The notes: generated by a model from the sequence alone, not told the origin. A stretch of DNA of 42,294 bases from Candidatus Edwardsiibacteriota bacterium (GCA_020053305.1 JAGVNJ010000020.1:1-42294), one strand, 5' to 3'. Shown: positions 8,901 to 17,317, numbered from the stretch's first letter. Translations and numbers: made by a program.

Positions 8901-10926
8901 TAACGCGTATGCCAACTCCTTCATCCATGGCGACTACCTGACCTATGCCCTGCAGCAGGGCGGTTGGAGCTACGACTGGTGGTCCAGCCAGCTGCAGGGG
9001 CCGCTTACAAGCGCAAAATTAAAAACCTATAAAGCTGTGTTTGTGCAGGTAGCCCAGGATGGGCCGTCGGGCGGAAATTATCCTGCCTTCACCACTGCCC
9101 AGCGCGACACCCTGAAGGCCTATCACGATGCCGGCGCACGATTCGCTGTCACCGGCAACGACATCGGCTGGGATACTTGGAGGAACCAGGCGGCCGGGCC
9201 GGATCTGCAGGCCGACACCATCTTCTGCCGCAACTACCTGCACTTCAGCTACGTCGGCGACCACATAGTTGAAAACAGCGCCCTCACCATTTACGGCGTT
9301 ACCGGGGATCCCATCTCCGGCGCCTACACCGGCGGGGTCAGCCACACCAGCTGGAGAGCCGGAGCCTGCGGCGACAGCGTCAGAAATTCCCATTATTTGC
9401 CGGGCTATACCGGCGCGGCCGGGACCGGCAGCCCGGTGTGGGATTTCCCGGGCACCACCCTGGATACCTGCGGAGTCAAGTGGCAATCCACCAATCCCAT
9501 GGGCACGCCGGGCAACGGGGTGTGGGGCGGCTACCAGACCAGGACGGTTTTCAACGCCTTTGAGATCACCCAGTTGGAAGCGGCAATTTCCAATAGCGCC
9601 ATCCGCACCGATATATTGAACAAGATGTTCATCTGGCTGATCGGCCACGACCACCCCTACGACACCATCCAGACCCCGGTGGCCGGCCAGGTCTATACCG
9701 GCGACGCCATTCCCATCGCTTGGCGGGCCTATGCCAAGGGCGGGGCCACCATCGACACCACCTGGGTGGAATATTCCAACAACGAAGGGGCCAGTTGGAA
9801 TACCCTGCTTAAGACCACTTCTCTGGTTGCTTCGCCATATACTTGGGACATCACCACCCGGGAGAACGGCAGCAAGTATCAGGTGCGGGTCAGGGTCCAG
9901 GACAAGGGTCTTTATCCGGCCATGAGCGGCTTTGATACGGTGGGCAACTTCACCATCCAGCGGGTGGGCAACGACTTCACCGGGCCGGTAATCGTTCCCG
10001 GAACCATAAAATTCGCCCGCAACCCGGTGGGCAACCAGACCGGCAACGGCTTGATTGTATACTGCGACGCCTCCGATTCCAGCACCGGGCTTTCCGGCAT
10101 AGGCGCAGTCAGATGCTCGGTCCGGGTGGGCGCCAGCTCCTATATAGGCAACCTTTCTCCCACCGATGGCTCATGGGGCGGCGTTTATGAGAAGGCTCAC
10201 GGCGGTATTTCAACTTTCAATTGGGCTCCGGGCACCTATACCGTCCACTTAAGGGCTCAGGACAATTCGACGGCCAAATCTGTCAACAACTGGGGGGCTT
10301 GGTCCACTACCACCCTGACGGTTCTAAGCGGCATCAGCACCCCCGGCGCGGTCTCGCTCTCTTTCTTCAACCATCTGGTCTCCACCCAGGGTGTAACCCT
10401 CAAGTGGGCCACCCAGTCCGAGCTGGAATCCAAGCTTTGGGAAATAGAGAGAAGCGCATCGGCCGCCGGACCGTATGTCAAAATCGCCGAAAAGGAGGCC
10501 CGGGGAACCACCAACCAGCCGACCGAATACGAATACTTTGATGTTTCGGTTGCTCCTCAGAGGGTTTACTATTACCAGCTGGTGGAGGTATCCCGGAGCG
10601 GAGACCGGACGCCATACGGGCCGCTGGAGGTCAAAACCCTGGGGCCGGCGTCCTTTGCCCTGGGGGCTCCCATACCCAATCCGTTCTCCGGCCAGGCCGA
10701 GATCAGATTCCAACTGCCGGTTGCATCAAATGTCAGCCTGAAGATCTACAACATCACCGGACAGCTGGTCAATACCCTGGTCAGCGAGGCCAGGCCGGCC
10801 GGCTATTATTCGGTCCCCTGGAACGGCAAGAATGATAAGGGCCAAACCATGTCCAACGGGGTATATTTCTACTCGCTGGAGGCCGGGAGCTTCAAAGCCA
10901 CCAAGAAGATCACCCTTATCAAGTAG
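5932..10926 (+). CDS. Subtilisin-family (S8) secreted serine protease with amidotransferase-like domain and FlgD-like sorting tail
   Basis: A 1664-residue exported endopeptidase. After a signal peptide (about 1-32), a prodomain occupies about 65-260 (PAYYIVQFNG and YAFVVRM resemble fervidolysin-type propeptides). The S8 domain (about 285-620) has the full set of active-site residues: Asp303 (NLDTGC), His365 (HGTHTAG), Asn471 (FANGNTG, oxyanion hole) and Ser553 (GTSMAC). A jelly-roll-like domain (about 645-760, LVNDLDLDAY) follows, then an Ig-like segment, an FnIII-like domain near 890-980, an amidotransferase-like domain near 985-1240 (DILIWMWDDN), Ig-like modules, a further FnIII-like module (about 1480-1575) and a FlgD-like tail (about 1580-1664). 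AAAGGAG 6 bases before ATG 5932 fixes the start. It is probably exported, activated by prodomain removal, and used for extracellular protein degradation. Confidence 0.93.
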   Translation: MARKTSVWLTGLALAAALVSISLIGLKDVAAYKADFSPSKASQQNIAKPQVEDQVKTDDGVPKFAGENKITVDVQPYANAGVIEFSNGYKINTSQGEPKLPSDLRYDSPKGDEPAYYIVQFNGPVQEAWRKGLEKAGAEVMFYLPNYAFVVRMNEAIRGNITAAKGEVKWTGLYQPAYKISPRLAANAKGGKIRASISLFSPEDVNSAISQIEAVTGHKIFYKSSFEWEPGKFNKKIFVDISLDKLSALANIRGVSWMEPMPVFKISNTNTQVTMQNGVLTANARPFWVLGISGEGQIIQNLDTGCAEANEYFQHSSNRKSAWYWDNTHRKVVGQQPGARADEIELGWAAGTMSKWGDELANSYHGTHTAGSNCGNDSSILTGTAEGMAKHAKLLFIDGGGDSGSVFGTWDINRVGSWGWDSAFKYISQRAYISSNSWGSDDGGTYSSSSMESDQFMWSHKDYLWVFANGNTGIEAVPLSKAGSPATCKNGVAVGALAAAGASGLGGANTKATFSSWGRLLDGRLSPTVSAPGTNIISADGDGAGTRTMSGTSMACPIVAGSTAMLRQYFTEGWYPTGTKIAANGFTPSAALMKATLAISGDSTTSWCGSFVPDSLFGWGRVNLDTALFLSGNQVKLLVNDNRTGVNTGEAIEYLLNIPTGATGLKISLTWTDYPGSTTAAKALVNDLDLDAYNPAAARYRGNRYGSVLPRQSVTTATDNDNIDILEGIKVVAPAVGTWRIRVTGKNVAMGPQPFALVITYRTALPAMGKVYLDKNSYDTPIGGGVGDTLRIEIHDPNNVLASNNVAVWAKFVETQPETVSCVKVGDGLFRGKIALFNGNPLHADGRLSVDYLDSVRVVYVDASPAGTDTAYASINGGSFTITNVRAGDTQPPVGTMKLIMWNTSQNTTSRVYYGLTTALGSTVGVDTPLMINNTVKLTGLAANQIYYYDVESKDANGNTLRDDNAGRHYMFSTGGGSGLNDILIWMWDDNAYANSFIHGDYLTYALQQGGWSYDWWSSQLQGPLTSAKLKTYKAVFVQVAQDGPSGGNYPAFTTAQRDTLKAYHDAGARFAVTGNDIGWDTWRNQAAGPDLQADTIFCRNYLHFSYVGDHIVENSALTIYGVTGDPISGAYTGGVSHTSWRAGACGDSVRNSHYLPGYTGAAGTGSPVWDFPGTTLDTCGVKWQSTNPMGTPGNGVWGGYQTRTVFNAFEITQLEAAISNSAIRTDILNKMFIWLIGHDHPYDTIQTPVAGQVYTGDAIPIAWRAYAKGGATIDTTWVEYSNNEGASWNTLLKTTSLVASPYTWDITTRENGSKYQVRVRVQDKGLYPAMSGFDTVGNFTIQRVGNDFTGPVIVPGTIKFARNPVGNQTGNGLIVYCDASDSSTGLSGIGAVRCSVRVGASSYIGNLSPTDGSWGGVYEKAHGGISTFNWAPGTYTVHLRAQDNSTAKSVNNWGAWSTTTLTVLSGISTPGAVSLSFFNHLVSTQGVTLKWATQSELESKLWEIERSASAAGPYVKIAEKEARGTTNQPTEYEYFDVSVAPQRVYYYQLVEVSRSGDRTPYGPLEVKTLGPASFALGAPIPNPFSGQAEIRFQLPVASNVSLKIYNITGQLVNTLVSEARPAGYYSVPWNGKNDKGQTMSNGVYFYSLEAGSFKATKKITLIK

Positions 10927-10941
10927 TCATTCTTAACCTGA

Positions 10942-10979
10942 AATTGACGCCCCTGACGGCAGGGGCGTCAATTCGTTTT
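10942..10979 (+). terminator. Terminator of the S8 protease gene
   Basis: A perfect 14 bp stem, aattgacgcccctg (10942-10955) with caggggcgtcaatt (10960-10973), has a 4-base loop. It is followed by cgtttt and begins 16 bases after the stop codon. Confidence 0.8.
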
Positions 10980-11245
10980 GGCGCATTGATAGATTGAGAC
11001 CTCAGCGAAACCAACCAGTGAAAGCCTGACGTTGGCCGAGTAGCTGGCATTTCGATACGTTTACACTACTCAATGTCCAGCTGTATCGAGGCCAACGTCA
11101 GGCAGGCGCTCGGCGGATAGTTTCGCAGAAATTTCAGTGTTTGTATAACAGATAATTATAACGTTGAATCCGGGAAATCATGTCAATCCTGTCCAATTTG
11201 GTTCTGGGCTTGTCCAGGTTATGAAGCCGGAAAGCAAGGAAACTG
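10980..11245. other. Gene-free spacer with a long inverted repeat
   Basis: No coding region is seen between the protease terminator and the promoter at 11246. It holds the long inverted repeat at 11005-11126, an AT-rich stretch, and tcaatcctgtcc near 11183-11194, which resembles one arm of the repeat at 30875-30943. Confidence 0.6.
11005..11126. repeat. Long interrupted inverted repeat (about 120 bases)
   Basis: The outer arms gcgaaac (11005-11011) and gtttcgc (11120-11126) enclose a perfect 14 bp stem, gcctgacgttggcc (11024-11037) with ggccaacgtcaggc (11090-11103). Inside it, agctgg (11042-11047) can pair with ccagct (11077-11082); alternatively tcgatac can pair with gtatcga. The nested layout suggests a miniature mobile element or a structured RNA rather than a simple terminator. 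No ORF or target-site duplication was recognised. Confidence 0.65.
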
Positions 11246-11275
11246 TTGACATTTACCGGCGTTATGCCTTATACT
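11246..11275 (+). promoter_or_regulatory. Sigma70-type promoter for the 11320-15528 gene
   Basis: TTGACA (11246-11251) and TATACT (11270-11275) are separated by 18 bases. The predicted start near 11282 leaves a short leader with GGAGGG just before ATG 11320. Confidence 0.75.
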
Positions 11276-11319
11276 AAAGACAGTTATCAAAACGTCCATC
11301 AATAATTTCGGAGGGACCC

Positions 11320-14300
11320 ATGAGAAAATTTTGGTGCATAGCATTCATACTATCCCTGGCAGCCGGCTGGGGACTGGCCCAGTCCGACAGGGCCACCATC
11401 AATGCTGGAGCGTTGAAAACCGACCTGCTGTCGAACAATCTGATGGGGGATACCACCGCCTCCCGGTACCTTCCGGCCGGGTTCTTTCCCTATCACGAGC
11501 ATAAAGCTCTTCTGAAGCTGGGCAGCCTGTGGCTGGGAGGATCCATCGACAATAAGAAACACTTCGGGGTCAGCGCCGGATATATTGATGGAGGCGGCAA
11601 GATCGGCAGCGAATGGAATAACGACGGCAACCTGATATCAGCCGATATTCCGGGCGCGGTTTCGCCCTTGGAAATTTCAGCCGGCTTCGGGGACACCAGC
11701 CATGCCGCCAATCAGGGAATCAAGCTGGGCATCAAGGCCGGCCTGACGGTGCATCAGTGGAGCTATTCGCCGGTAGACAAGTTTTATATCCTGAACTATA
11801 AGCTGGAGAACGTGGGGGGCGAAAAGGTGGACAGCCTGTATGCCGGGCTTTACCATCTGCCCACTGTTTTCCGGGATGCCGTCAGTAACTCCTCCAACCT
11901 TGATTTCTGCGGTTTCGACAGCTCGCCCGATCCGGTCAACGGGGTAAGCCGGGACCTGCTGTGGATCACGGCCGATTCGGTCTCCTGCTCCAACAGTTAC
12001 GGGATCGACCCCCAATTTCTGGGCATCAGATTGTTGCAGGCAGTTGATCCGGCGGGCAGTTCTGCCGGGCTGAACGGGGCTTCCAGCTGGTTCGGTCTGA
12101 GAATGGAACCCTACAGCGACGACGATCCCCTGAACCCCTACAGCAAATATTTTTACCTGAGCCGGAACAGATCGGATGTGGCCGATGTTCAAAAAATAAA
12201 TGCTCCGGTAACCACTTTCGACACCCTCACCCTTGATTTCTTCGGGCAGGTTATCACTGATGTAGAAGGGGTATGGGATGTTAACGACACCAACCATCTG
12301 GGCCTGAACTATTACACCGGAGGATCGTTTGACGCCGAAAGGGGCCTGATCCATCTGGGAACGTCCAAAGCCGACAGACTGGCGCTTATCAACAGCGAGG
12401 AGAGCTGGCCCTGGGACACTTTGACCCTGGCAGTCTCGGTGACCCCGGTGGCCTCGGTGTCCGGGGTATACGATAATCCCCTTGATACCGGCATCAATTA
12501 TTATTCCGGGGGCAGCTTTGTGGCGTCCACTGGGACGATCACCCTGGGCACCCCCTATTACGGCGGCGCCCAGTTGTATGTGGATTATTATTATAAAATC
12601 AACAATGTGGCCGTTTCCTACAACTATTATTTCAACAAGGTCATCACCACCCCCTGGGACAACCTGACCCTGCAGATAAATCCGTATGCCGTTCAGTTCA
12701 TTGAGGGGGTCTACTGGGCCAAGGACAGTTCCTGCGCCGGAACCAATTATTTCACCGGAGGGTCATTTGACCGGTCCAGCGGGATGATCAGCCTGGGTAT
12801 GGCCATCGATGATGACACCATGACAGCGAACAATTATTATACACTGACCCATGATGCCGGCTGGGGGCCTTCTGCTGATCTAATTGCAGTAGATTGGATA
12901 GACCCCGCAAAAATTACTGAGATCTTGTCAGTTTACGACGCTACCAGCACTGATCGCTATCCGGGTGGCAGCTATGATCCGTTTACTGGTTTGATAACTC
13001 TGGGAAATCCTTTTCCGGATACCACTTATAACGAGGTGTGGATAAATTATCGGTATCTATCCACTCCGAACGTCTGGGTGAAAAACTACAAGCCGGAACT
13101 TTCGACCAAGAATGTCCTGGCCTCGGTCGGCCCCTGGACCATGGATCCGGGCGATACGGCCCGGGCGGTCTTTGCCGTGGTGGCGGGAAACACATTATCC
13201 GAACTTCAGGCCGCCGCGGATTCAGCTCTTTATATCTGGAACAATCCATCAGCCACTATTTCGGCCCTGGCCGGATCGGTTTCCGGTATGGTGGAAAGGA
13301 CCGCCGGAAGGGGGCCGGTCTCCGGGGCCAAAGTAGTGGCCTATCAAGGGGTGGCGCCCATTGACTCGGGCTATGCGGATAACAACGGACGGTATTTCAT
13401 CAGCAATATCTCCGGCGGACTTTACGACTCGCTGGTGGCCTCGGCGGTGAATTATCTGCCTGCCAGCTTGAGTAATGTTACCGTTACCAATGAGCAGAAT
13501 AATGGAGGAAATAACTTGACCCTGGTATCCTCCCGGGCCGACCTGTCGGGCAGCATCGTCCGGGCCGATGGGATCACTCCGGTAAAGATGGCTCGGGTCG
13601 ATATCCGGGGCGCCAATATTGATTCCGCATTTTCCGATGTTTTCGGCTATTATCAGTTTTCCGGTTTGAAAATCACCGCCGGGGACACCCTGATCTTTAC
13701 TGCCCCTTACTGCCTGACCGACACGGTGCCCGGCATCATCTTGGCCGAGGATTCCGCTTCGGCCTGCAACCATACCATGCATTCCCTGACCGGCTGGATA
13801 GACGGCCTGATAACCAAGCTGGACGGCATCACTCCGATCGCCGGGGCGTCGGTCAAAGCCGCCAGACCGGCCGATACCGTTTCCACCATAACCGGAGGGG
13901 ACGGCAGATATAGCCTGGGCGGACTGTCCGCAGATAATTACAGTATTCTGGTTTCCGCCAGCTGGTTTGCCTCCGATTCGATAAGTGGTATAGCTTTGGC
14001 GGCCGACTCCACGGCCCAGGCGAACCTGTCTCTCAAGCAGGCCAACAATATTTCCAGCCTGATATGGCAGAAGAAATCTACCATGCCTTCCTGGCGATAT
14101 GGCTCGGCCTCGGCTATGGCCGGCGGAAAGATCTACTTATTTGGCGGGCGCGATTATCTGGGCGCAACCAATACCGTTTTTTGCTACGATCCGGCAGCCG
14201 ACACTTCCCGGGGCGATCCCTGGAATAGTCTGGCCGATATGCCGATTGCCCGTTATGGACTGGGAGCGGCTGCGGTGGGGGATACCATCATCTATGTGAT

Positions 14301-15528
14301 CGGCGGCTACGACAACGACAGCCTGCCGTTGTCGGCCATTCAGGCCTACCTGCCGGCTTCAAACAGTTGGGTAACCGGGCTGGCCAGTATGCCTACTCCC
14401 AGGGCGTTTCTGGGAGTGGCTAGCATTTCTGACAGTATTTATGCGGTTGGTGGCTTGAATTCAAGCATCGCTGGTTTGTGTACTGTAGAAGTATATTTAC
14501 CCCAAAGCAACAGCTGGGTTACAGTAAAATCACTTTTTGGCGGAGCATCGTGGGGTCGGGCGGGTATGGGTTTAGTATCCGTTGACAGTTTTGGGGTTAA
14601 AAGAATTCACTCGGTGGGTGGGCAAAGACTGGGTGGAGCTTATTTGAATATTCACAATAAATATAACCCGATTACTAACGCTTGGATTAGTCGCTCAACC
14701 GTTCCCTGGTATATTGCCTTCGGCACTGCTGTAAATCTGAACGATTCGTTATATATTATTGGCGGTCGTAATGATGGTGGTTTCTCTAACAAAGTAGGTG
14801 TTTATAATAATTTTGCCAATACTTGGGCTACAGCCACAGATTATCCTTCAGTTTCAGCCTACCCCTCTTCTATGGCGATGGATTCCGTGGGTATCTGGGT
14901 TTTAGGCGGCAAAACGGCCGATACGTATATTTCCGATGAAATATATTTCGGCTACAAGGCGGGCGGGATAACCGGCCTGTGCAATACCACCACCAACGGT
15001 CCGGTGATAGGCGCTTTGGTCAGCGCCATCTCCGGCTCAAAGGTTAAAAACACCGAAGCTACCGATAATAGCGGCTACTATACTTTGGCCGGACTGGAGC
15101 CGGGCACATACGATGTCCGCATCTACAAAGCCGGGGTGATGGACACCGTTATATCCCAGGTGGTGGTCCGTTGGGGCAAGGTCACTAATGCACCAACCGT
15201 TACCGGTGTGGCTGGCGGCAAACCAAGCGCGGTGATTTCAACTTTCGCGTTGCATCCGGCGTATCCCAATCCGGCCAGAGGGGTCTGCAATATCAATTAT
15301 CAAATACCGTCCAATTCCAGAGTGGAGCTTGCAATATACAATGTCCTGGGCCAAAAGGTAAAAACCTTGGTTTCGGGCAACAAATCTGCCGGCAATTATT
15401 CAATCAAGTGGGCAGGAGACGACAGCCGGGGCCAGAAGGTCGCCAATGGCATTTATATTTACAGATTGCAGATGAACTCCGGAATGGAAAATAAAACCGC
15501 CACCAAAAAGCTGGTGCTGCTCAGGTAG
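11320..15528 (+). CDS. Secreted repeat protein: four NYY.GGSF repeats, carboxypeptidase-regulatory-like domains, Kelch propeller, FlgD-like sorting tail
   Basis: A 1402-residue exported protein of unknown function. Signal peptide MRKFWCIAFILSLAAGWGLAQ. Residues about 300-600 hold four copies of a 60-85-residue repeat with the core NYY.GGSFD..TG.I.LG (cores near 327, 389, 473 and 544), often preceded by W.WD.LTL and GVY; I do not recognise it as a named family. Four carboxypeptidase-regulatory-like beta-sandwiches follow (about 652-730, 740-815, 826-900 and 1215-1290; G.YY..GL pattern). A Kelch-type propeller (about 915-1215) contains YLFGGRD, YVIGGYD, YAVGGLN, YIIGGRN and WVLGGK strands. The FlgD-like tail is about 1310-1402. 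The stretch coding much of the Kelch part (14420-14900) is visibly A/T-richer. GGAGGG supports the start. Surface display or carbohydrate/protein binding is inference. Confidence 0.85.
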   Translation: MRKFWCIAFILSLAAGWGLAQSDRATINAGALKTDLLSNNLMGDTTASRYLPAGFFPYHEHKALLKLGSLWLGGSIDNKKHFGVSAGYIDGGGKIGSEWNNDGNLISADIPGAVSPLEISAGFGDTSHAANQGIKLGIKAGLTVHQWSYSPVDKFYILNYKLENVGGEKVDSLYAGLYHLPTVFRDAVSNSSNLDFCGFDSSPDPVNGVSRDLLWITADSVSCSNSYGIDPQFLGIRLLQAVDPAGSSAGLNGASSWFGLRMEPYSDDDPLNPYSKYFYLSRNRSDVADVQKINAPVTTFDTLTLDFFGQVITDVEGVWDVNDTNHLGLNYYTGGSFDAERGLIHLGTSKADRLALINSEESWPWDTLTLAVSVTPVASVSGVYDNPLDTGINYYSGGSFVASTGTITLGTPYYGGAQLYVDYYYKINNVAVSYNYYFNKVITTPWDNLTLQINPYAVQFIEGVYWAKDSSCAGTNYFTGGSFDRSSGMISLGMAIDDDTMTANNYYTLTHDAGWGPSADLIAVDWIDPAKITEILSVYDATSTDRYPGGSYDPFTGLITLGNPFPDTTYNEVWINYRYLSTPNVWVKNYKPELSTKNVLASVGPWTMDPGDTARAVFAVVAGNTLSELQAAADSALYIWNNPSATISALAGSVSGMVERTAGRGPVSGAKVVAYQGVAPIDSGYADNNGRYFISNISGGLYDSLVASAVNYLPASLSNVTVTNEQNNGGNNLTLVSSRADLSGSIVRADGITPVKMARVDIRGANIDSAFSDVFGYYQFSGLKITAGDTLIFTAPYCLTDTVPGIILAEDSASACNHTMHSLTGWIDGLITKLDGITPIAGASVKAARPADTVSTITGGDGRYSLGGLSADNYSILVSASWFASDSISGIALAADSTAQANLSLKQANNISSLIWQKKSTMPSWRYGSASAMAGGKIYLFGGRDYLGATNTVFCYDPAADTSRGDPWNSLADMPIARYGLGAAAVGDTIIYVIGGYDNDSLPLSAIQAYLPASNSWVTGLASMPTPRAFLGVASISDSIYAVGGLNSSIAGLCTVEVYLPQSNSWVTVKSLFGGASWGRAGMGLVSVDSFGVKRIHSVGGQRLGGAYLNIHNKYNPITNAWISRSTVPWYIAFGTAVNLNDSLYIIGGRNDGGFSNKVGVYNNFANTWATATDYPSVSAYPSSMAMDSVGIWVLGGKTADTYISDEIYFGYKAGGITGLCNTTTNGPVIGALVSAISGSKVKNTEATDNSGYYTLAGLEPGTYDVRIYKAGVMDTVISQVVVRWGKVTNAPTVTGVAGGKPSAVISTFALHPAYPNPARGVCNINYQIPSNSRVELAIYNVLGQKVKTLVSGNKSAGNYSIKWAGDDSRGQKVANGIYIYRLQMNSGMENKTATKKLVLLR

Positions 15529-15537
15529 AGTTTCAGG

Positions 15538-15574
15538 GCGCCGTATAAAAATATTTTTATACGGCGCTTTTTTT
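15538..15574 (+). terminator. Strong Rho-independent terminator
   Basis: The stem gcgccgtataaaa (15538-15550) pairs with ttttatacggcgc (15555-15567) around an atat loop and is followed by seven T. It starts 10 bases after the stop of the Kelch-domain gene. Confidence 0.92.
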
Positions 15575-15576
15575 AC

Positions 15577-15605
15577 TTGACAAATTTAGAACTTTAAGAT
15601 AACAT
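15577..15605 (+). promoter_or_regulatory. Sigma70-type promoter for the 15784-17313 gene
   Basis: TTGACA (15577-15582), a 17-base spacer, then TAACAT (15600-15605), directly after the previous terminator. The predicted start near 15612 implies an unusually long leader of about 170 bases. Confidence 0.65.
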
Positions 15606-15611
15606 AATAAA

Positions 15612-15783
15612 AAATGAGGGGACGCACTATAGCCAGTTAAATGTCAGTATCAAAAGTCATCTTTGCTTTAAACGGTGATCTTATGGATACTGGCTATACT
15701 GAAAGAATACAGTGATATGAAGCCGGTATCCAAATGATACCGGCTTCATTAATTCTATCAATCACGAAATCAGGACGGTATTT
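15612..15783 (+). promoter_or_regulatory. Structured 5' leader with two strong hairpins
   Basis: Within the predicted leader, tatagccagt (15628-15637) pairs with actggctata (15689-15698). An alternative, overlapping pairing joins cagtatc (15645-15651) to gatactg (15686-15692). Downstream, tgaagccggtatc (15718-15730) pairs perfectly with gataccggcttca (15736-15748); no long T tract follows. Mutually exclusive stems are a feature of regulatory leaders, but no known riboswitch class is recognised and this could instead be a palindromic repeat. Confidence 0.45.
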
Positions 15784-17313
15784 ATGAAGAAAATAAAATT
15801 TTATTTGGCGGCTGGTTGGTCAATGTTTATTTTGTCCGGCAGCCTATATGCTCAAAACTGGACGGCCGACAGCAACCTGACCAATTCCGCCGGCGGGTCC
15901 TACACCGCAAGCAACAACAGCCACAGCCTGGCCGTTTTCCAGAACCGGATATATCTGGTCTGGTACGATTTCTATTCAAGCCCGAACAACATGGGCTGCC
16001 AGGTCAGATTCAAGCGACACGACGGGGGCGCCTGGTCGGCCGACACCACGGTCGGTTTGATCGGCAACACCAGGCTCAACAACTGGTATCCCTCCTGTGC
16101 CGCGGACGCTGCGGGAAATTTCCACCTAGTGTGGGAGACCAACGAGTTCACCACCGATATAGAGAACTTTGAGATTGCCTATCGCAGGTACGGCAGCAAT
16201 TACTGGACGGGAACCACCAGGCTTACCGCCAGTTCCGGTCCGTCATCCAACCCCACGATCGCCGTTGCCGGGGACGGCCGCCTGTTTGTCATATGGCAGG
16301 ATAAAAGGGGCGGCCTTTATCGGATATATTATAAAATATACTCCGGCTCCAGCTGGGGCACGGAGGGCATTCTGGGGGAGAATGTTGATTATTGCGGAAT
16401 GCCGAGCGTGGCCACCTGCCAGGGACTGCCGGCGGCGGTCTGGGAGGACTTCAGTTCCGGGACTTTTCAGGTGCGGTTCCGCAAAATGTCCGCCGGCGGC
16501 TGGGAGTCCGACAGCCTTATCAGCCACAGTCCCCAGGGGGCTTTCAGCCCGGCCATAGCCGCCGATAATTCGGGCAACATCCATGTGGCCTGGCAGGATT
16601 GGTCGCTTAACAGCTCAAAGATATGCTACCGGAAGTATTCCACCCTGTCGGGGAATTGGGGCCAGGAAATAGTTCTCAGTGGCGCCGCTTTCCGGACGGA
16701 GATCCCGGTCATAGTCTGCCGGGACAGTTTGGTGGATGTTTTTTGGGCGGATGACCGCAGCGGCTACTACGAGATATACCGCCGCCAATCCGCCAACGAC
16801 AACTGGGGGCCGGATGAGCAGCTGACCGACCAGAGGGCATCGGCGGTATTGCCTTCGGTGGCTGCCGATTCCCGGGGAAATATGCATCTGGTCTGGACCG
16901 GAGATCAGCCGATAGTAAATAAAAGCCCCGATATATTCATTAAAAGCCTGTTTATAGATCCCTGGCCGCCGAAAGATGGAGACCTGACCGGCAGTGATGC
17001 CAAACCCCGGTGCAACATAATTACTTTCCCCAATCCGACCTCGGACCGTTCGATCCTGAAATATTCGATCGCTTCCCCGGCCGGCAGCCTGTCGCGCCAA
17101 ATCCCGGCATCATATAATTGCAGGATGGATGTCTACAATGTCGCCGGGCAGCTGGTCAATACGCTGTTCACGGGCAATTTGTCCGAAGGGGAGCACTTCC
17201 TAGAATGGAACGGCAGGGACCGGGCCGGCCAGAAAGTGCCCAGCGGCATTTATTTTGCCAAAGTGACGACAGGGACGGCCGCTTCGGTGGCAAAAATAAT
17301 GGTAGTGAGGTAA
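15784..17313 (+). CDS. Secreted beta-propeller (sialidase/Asp-box-like) protein with FlgD-like sorting tail
   Basis: A 509-residue exported protein. Signal peptide MKKIKFYLAAGWSMFILSGSLYAQ, then about 370 residues of repeated beta-propeller blades. The blades are marked by recurring strands such as FHLVWETN, LFVIWQDKRGG, IHVAWQDWS, VDVFWADDRSG and MHLVWTGDQ, resembling sialidase-superfamily or BNR-like propellers. No sialidase catalytic set was identified, so a binding role is as likely as an enzymatic one. The C-terminal tail (about 415-509; FPNPTSD, then WNGRDRAGQKV and SGIYFAK) belongs to the family shared with its neighbours. The next gene begins 4 bases after the stop, so the propeller, C25 peptidase and PorV-like genes probably form one operon. 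Confidence 0.85.
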   Translation: MKKIKFYLAAGWSMFILSGSLYAQNWTADSNLTNSAGGSYTASNNSHSLAVFQNRIYLVWYDFYSSPNNMGCQVRFKRHDGGAWSADTTVGLIGNTRLNNWYPSCAADAAGNFHLVWETNEFTTDIENFEIAYRRYGSNYWTGTTRLTASSGPSSNPTIAVAGDGRLFVIWQDKRGGLYRIYYKIYSGSSWGTEGILGENVDYCGMPSVATCQGLPAAVWEDFSSGTFQVRFRKMSAGGWESDSLISHSPQGAFSPAIAADNSGNIHVAWQDWSLNSSKICYRKYSTLSGNWGQEIVLSGAAFRTEIPVIVCRDSLVDVFWADDRSGYYEIYRRQSANDNWGPDEQLTDQRASAVLPSVAADSRGNMHLVWTGDQPIVNKSPDIFIKSLFIDPWPPKDGDLTGSDAKPRCNIITFPNPTSDRSILKYSIASPAGSLSRQIPASYNCRMDVYNVAGQLVNTLFTGNLSEGEHFLEWNGRDRAGQKVPSGIYFAKVTTGTAASVAKIMVVR

Positions 17314-17317
17314 AGGA

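Noticed and set aside
15784-17313. Calling the propeller protein a sialidase
   Set aside because: The blade strands fit the superfamily, but the arginine triad and other catalytic residues could not be identified, so only a propeller is claimed.
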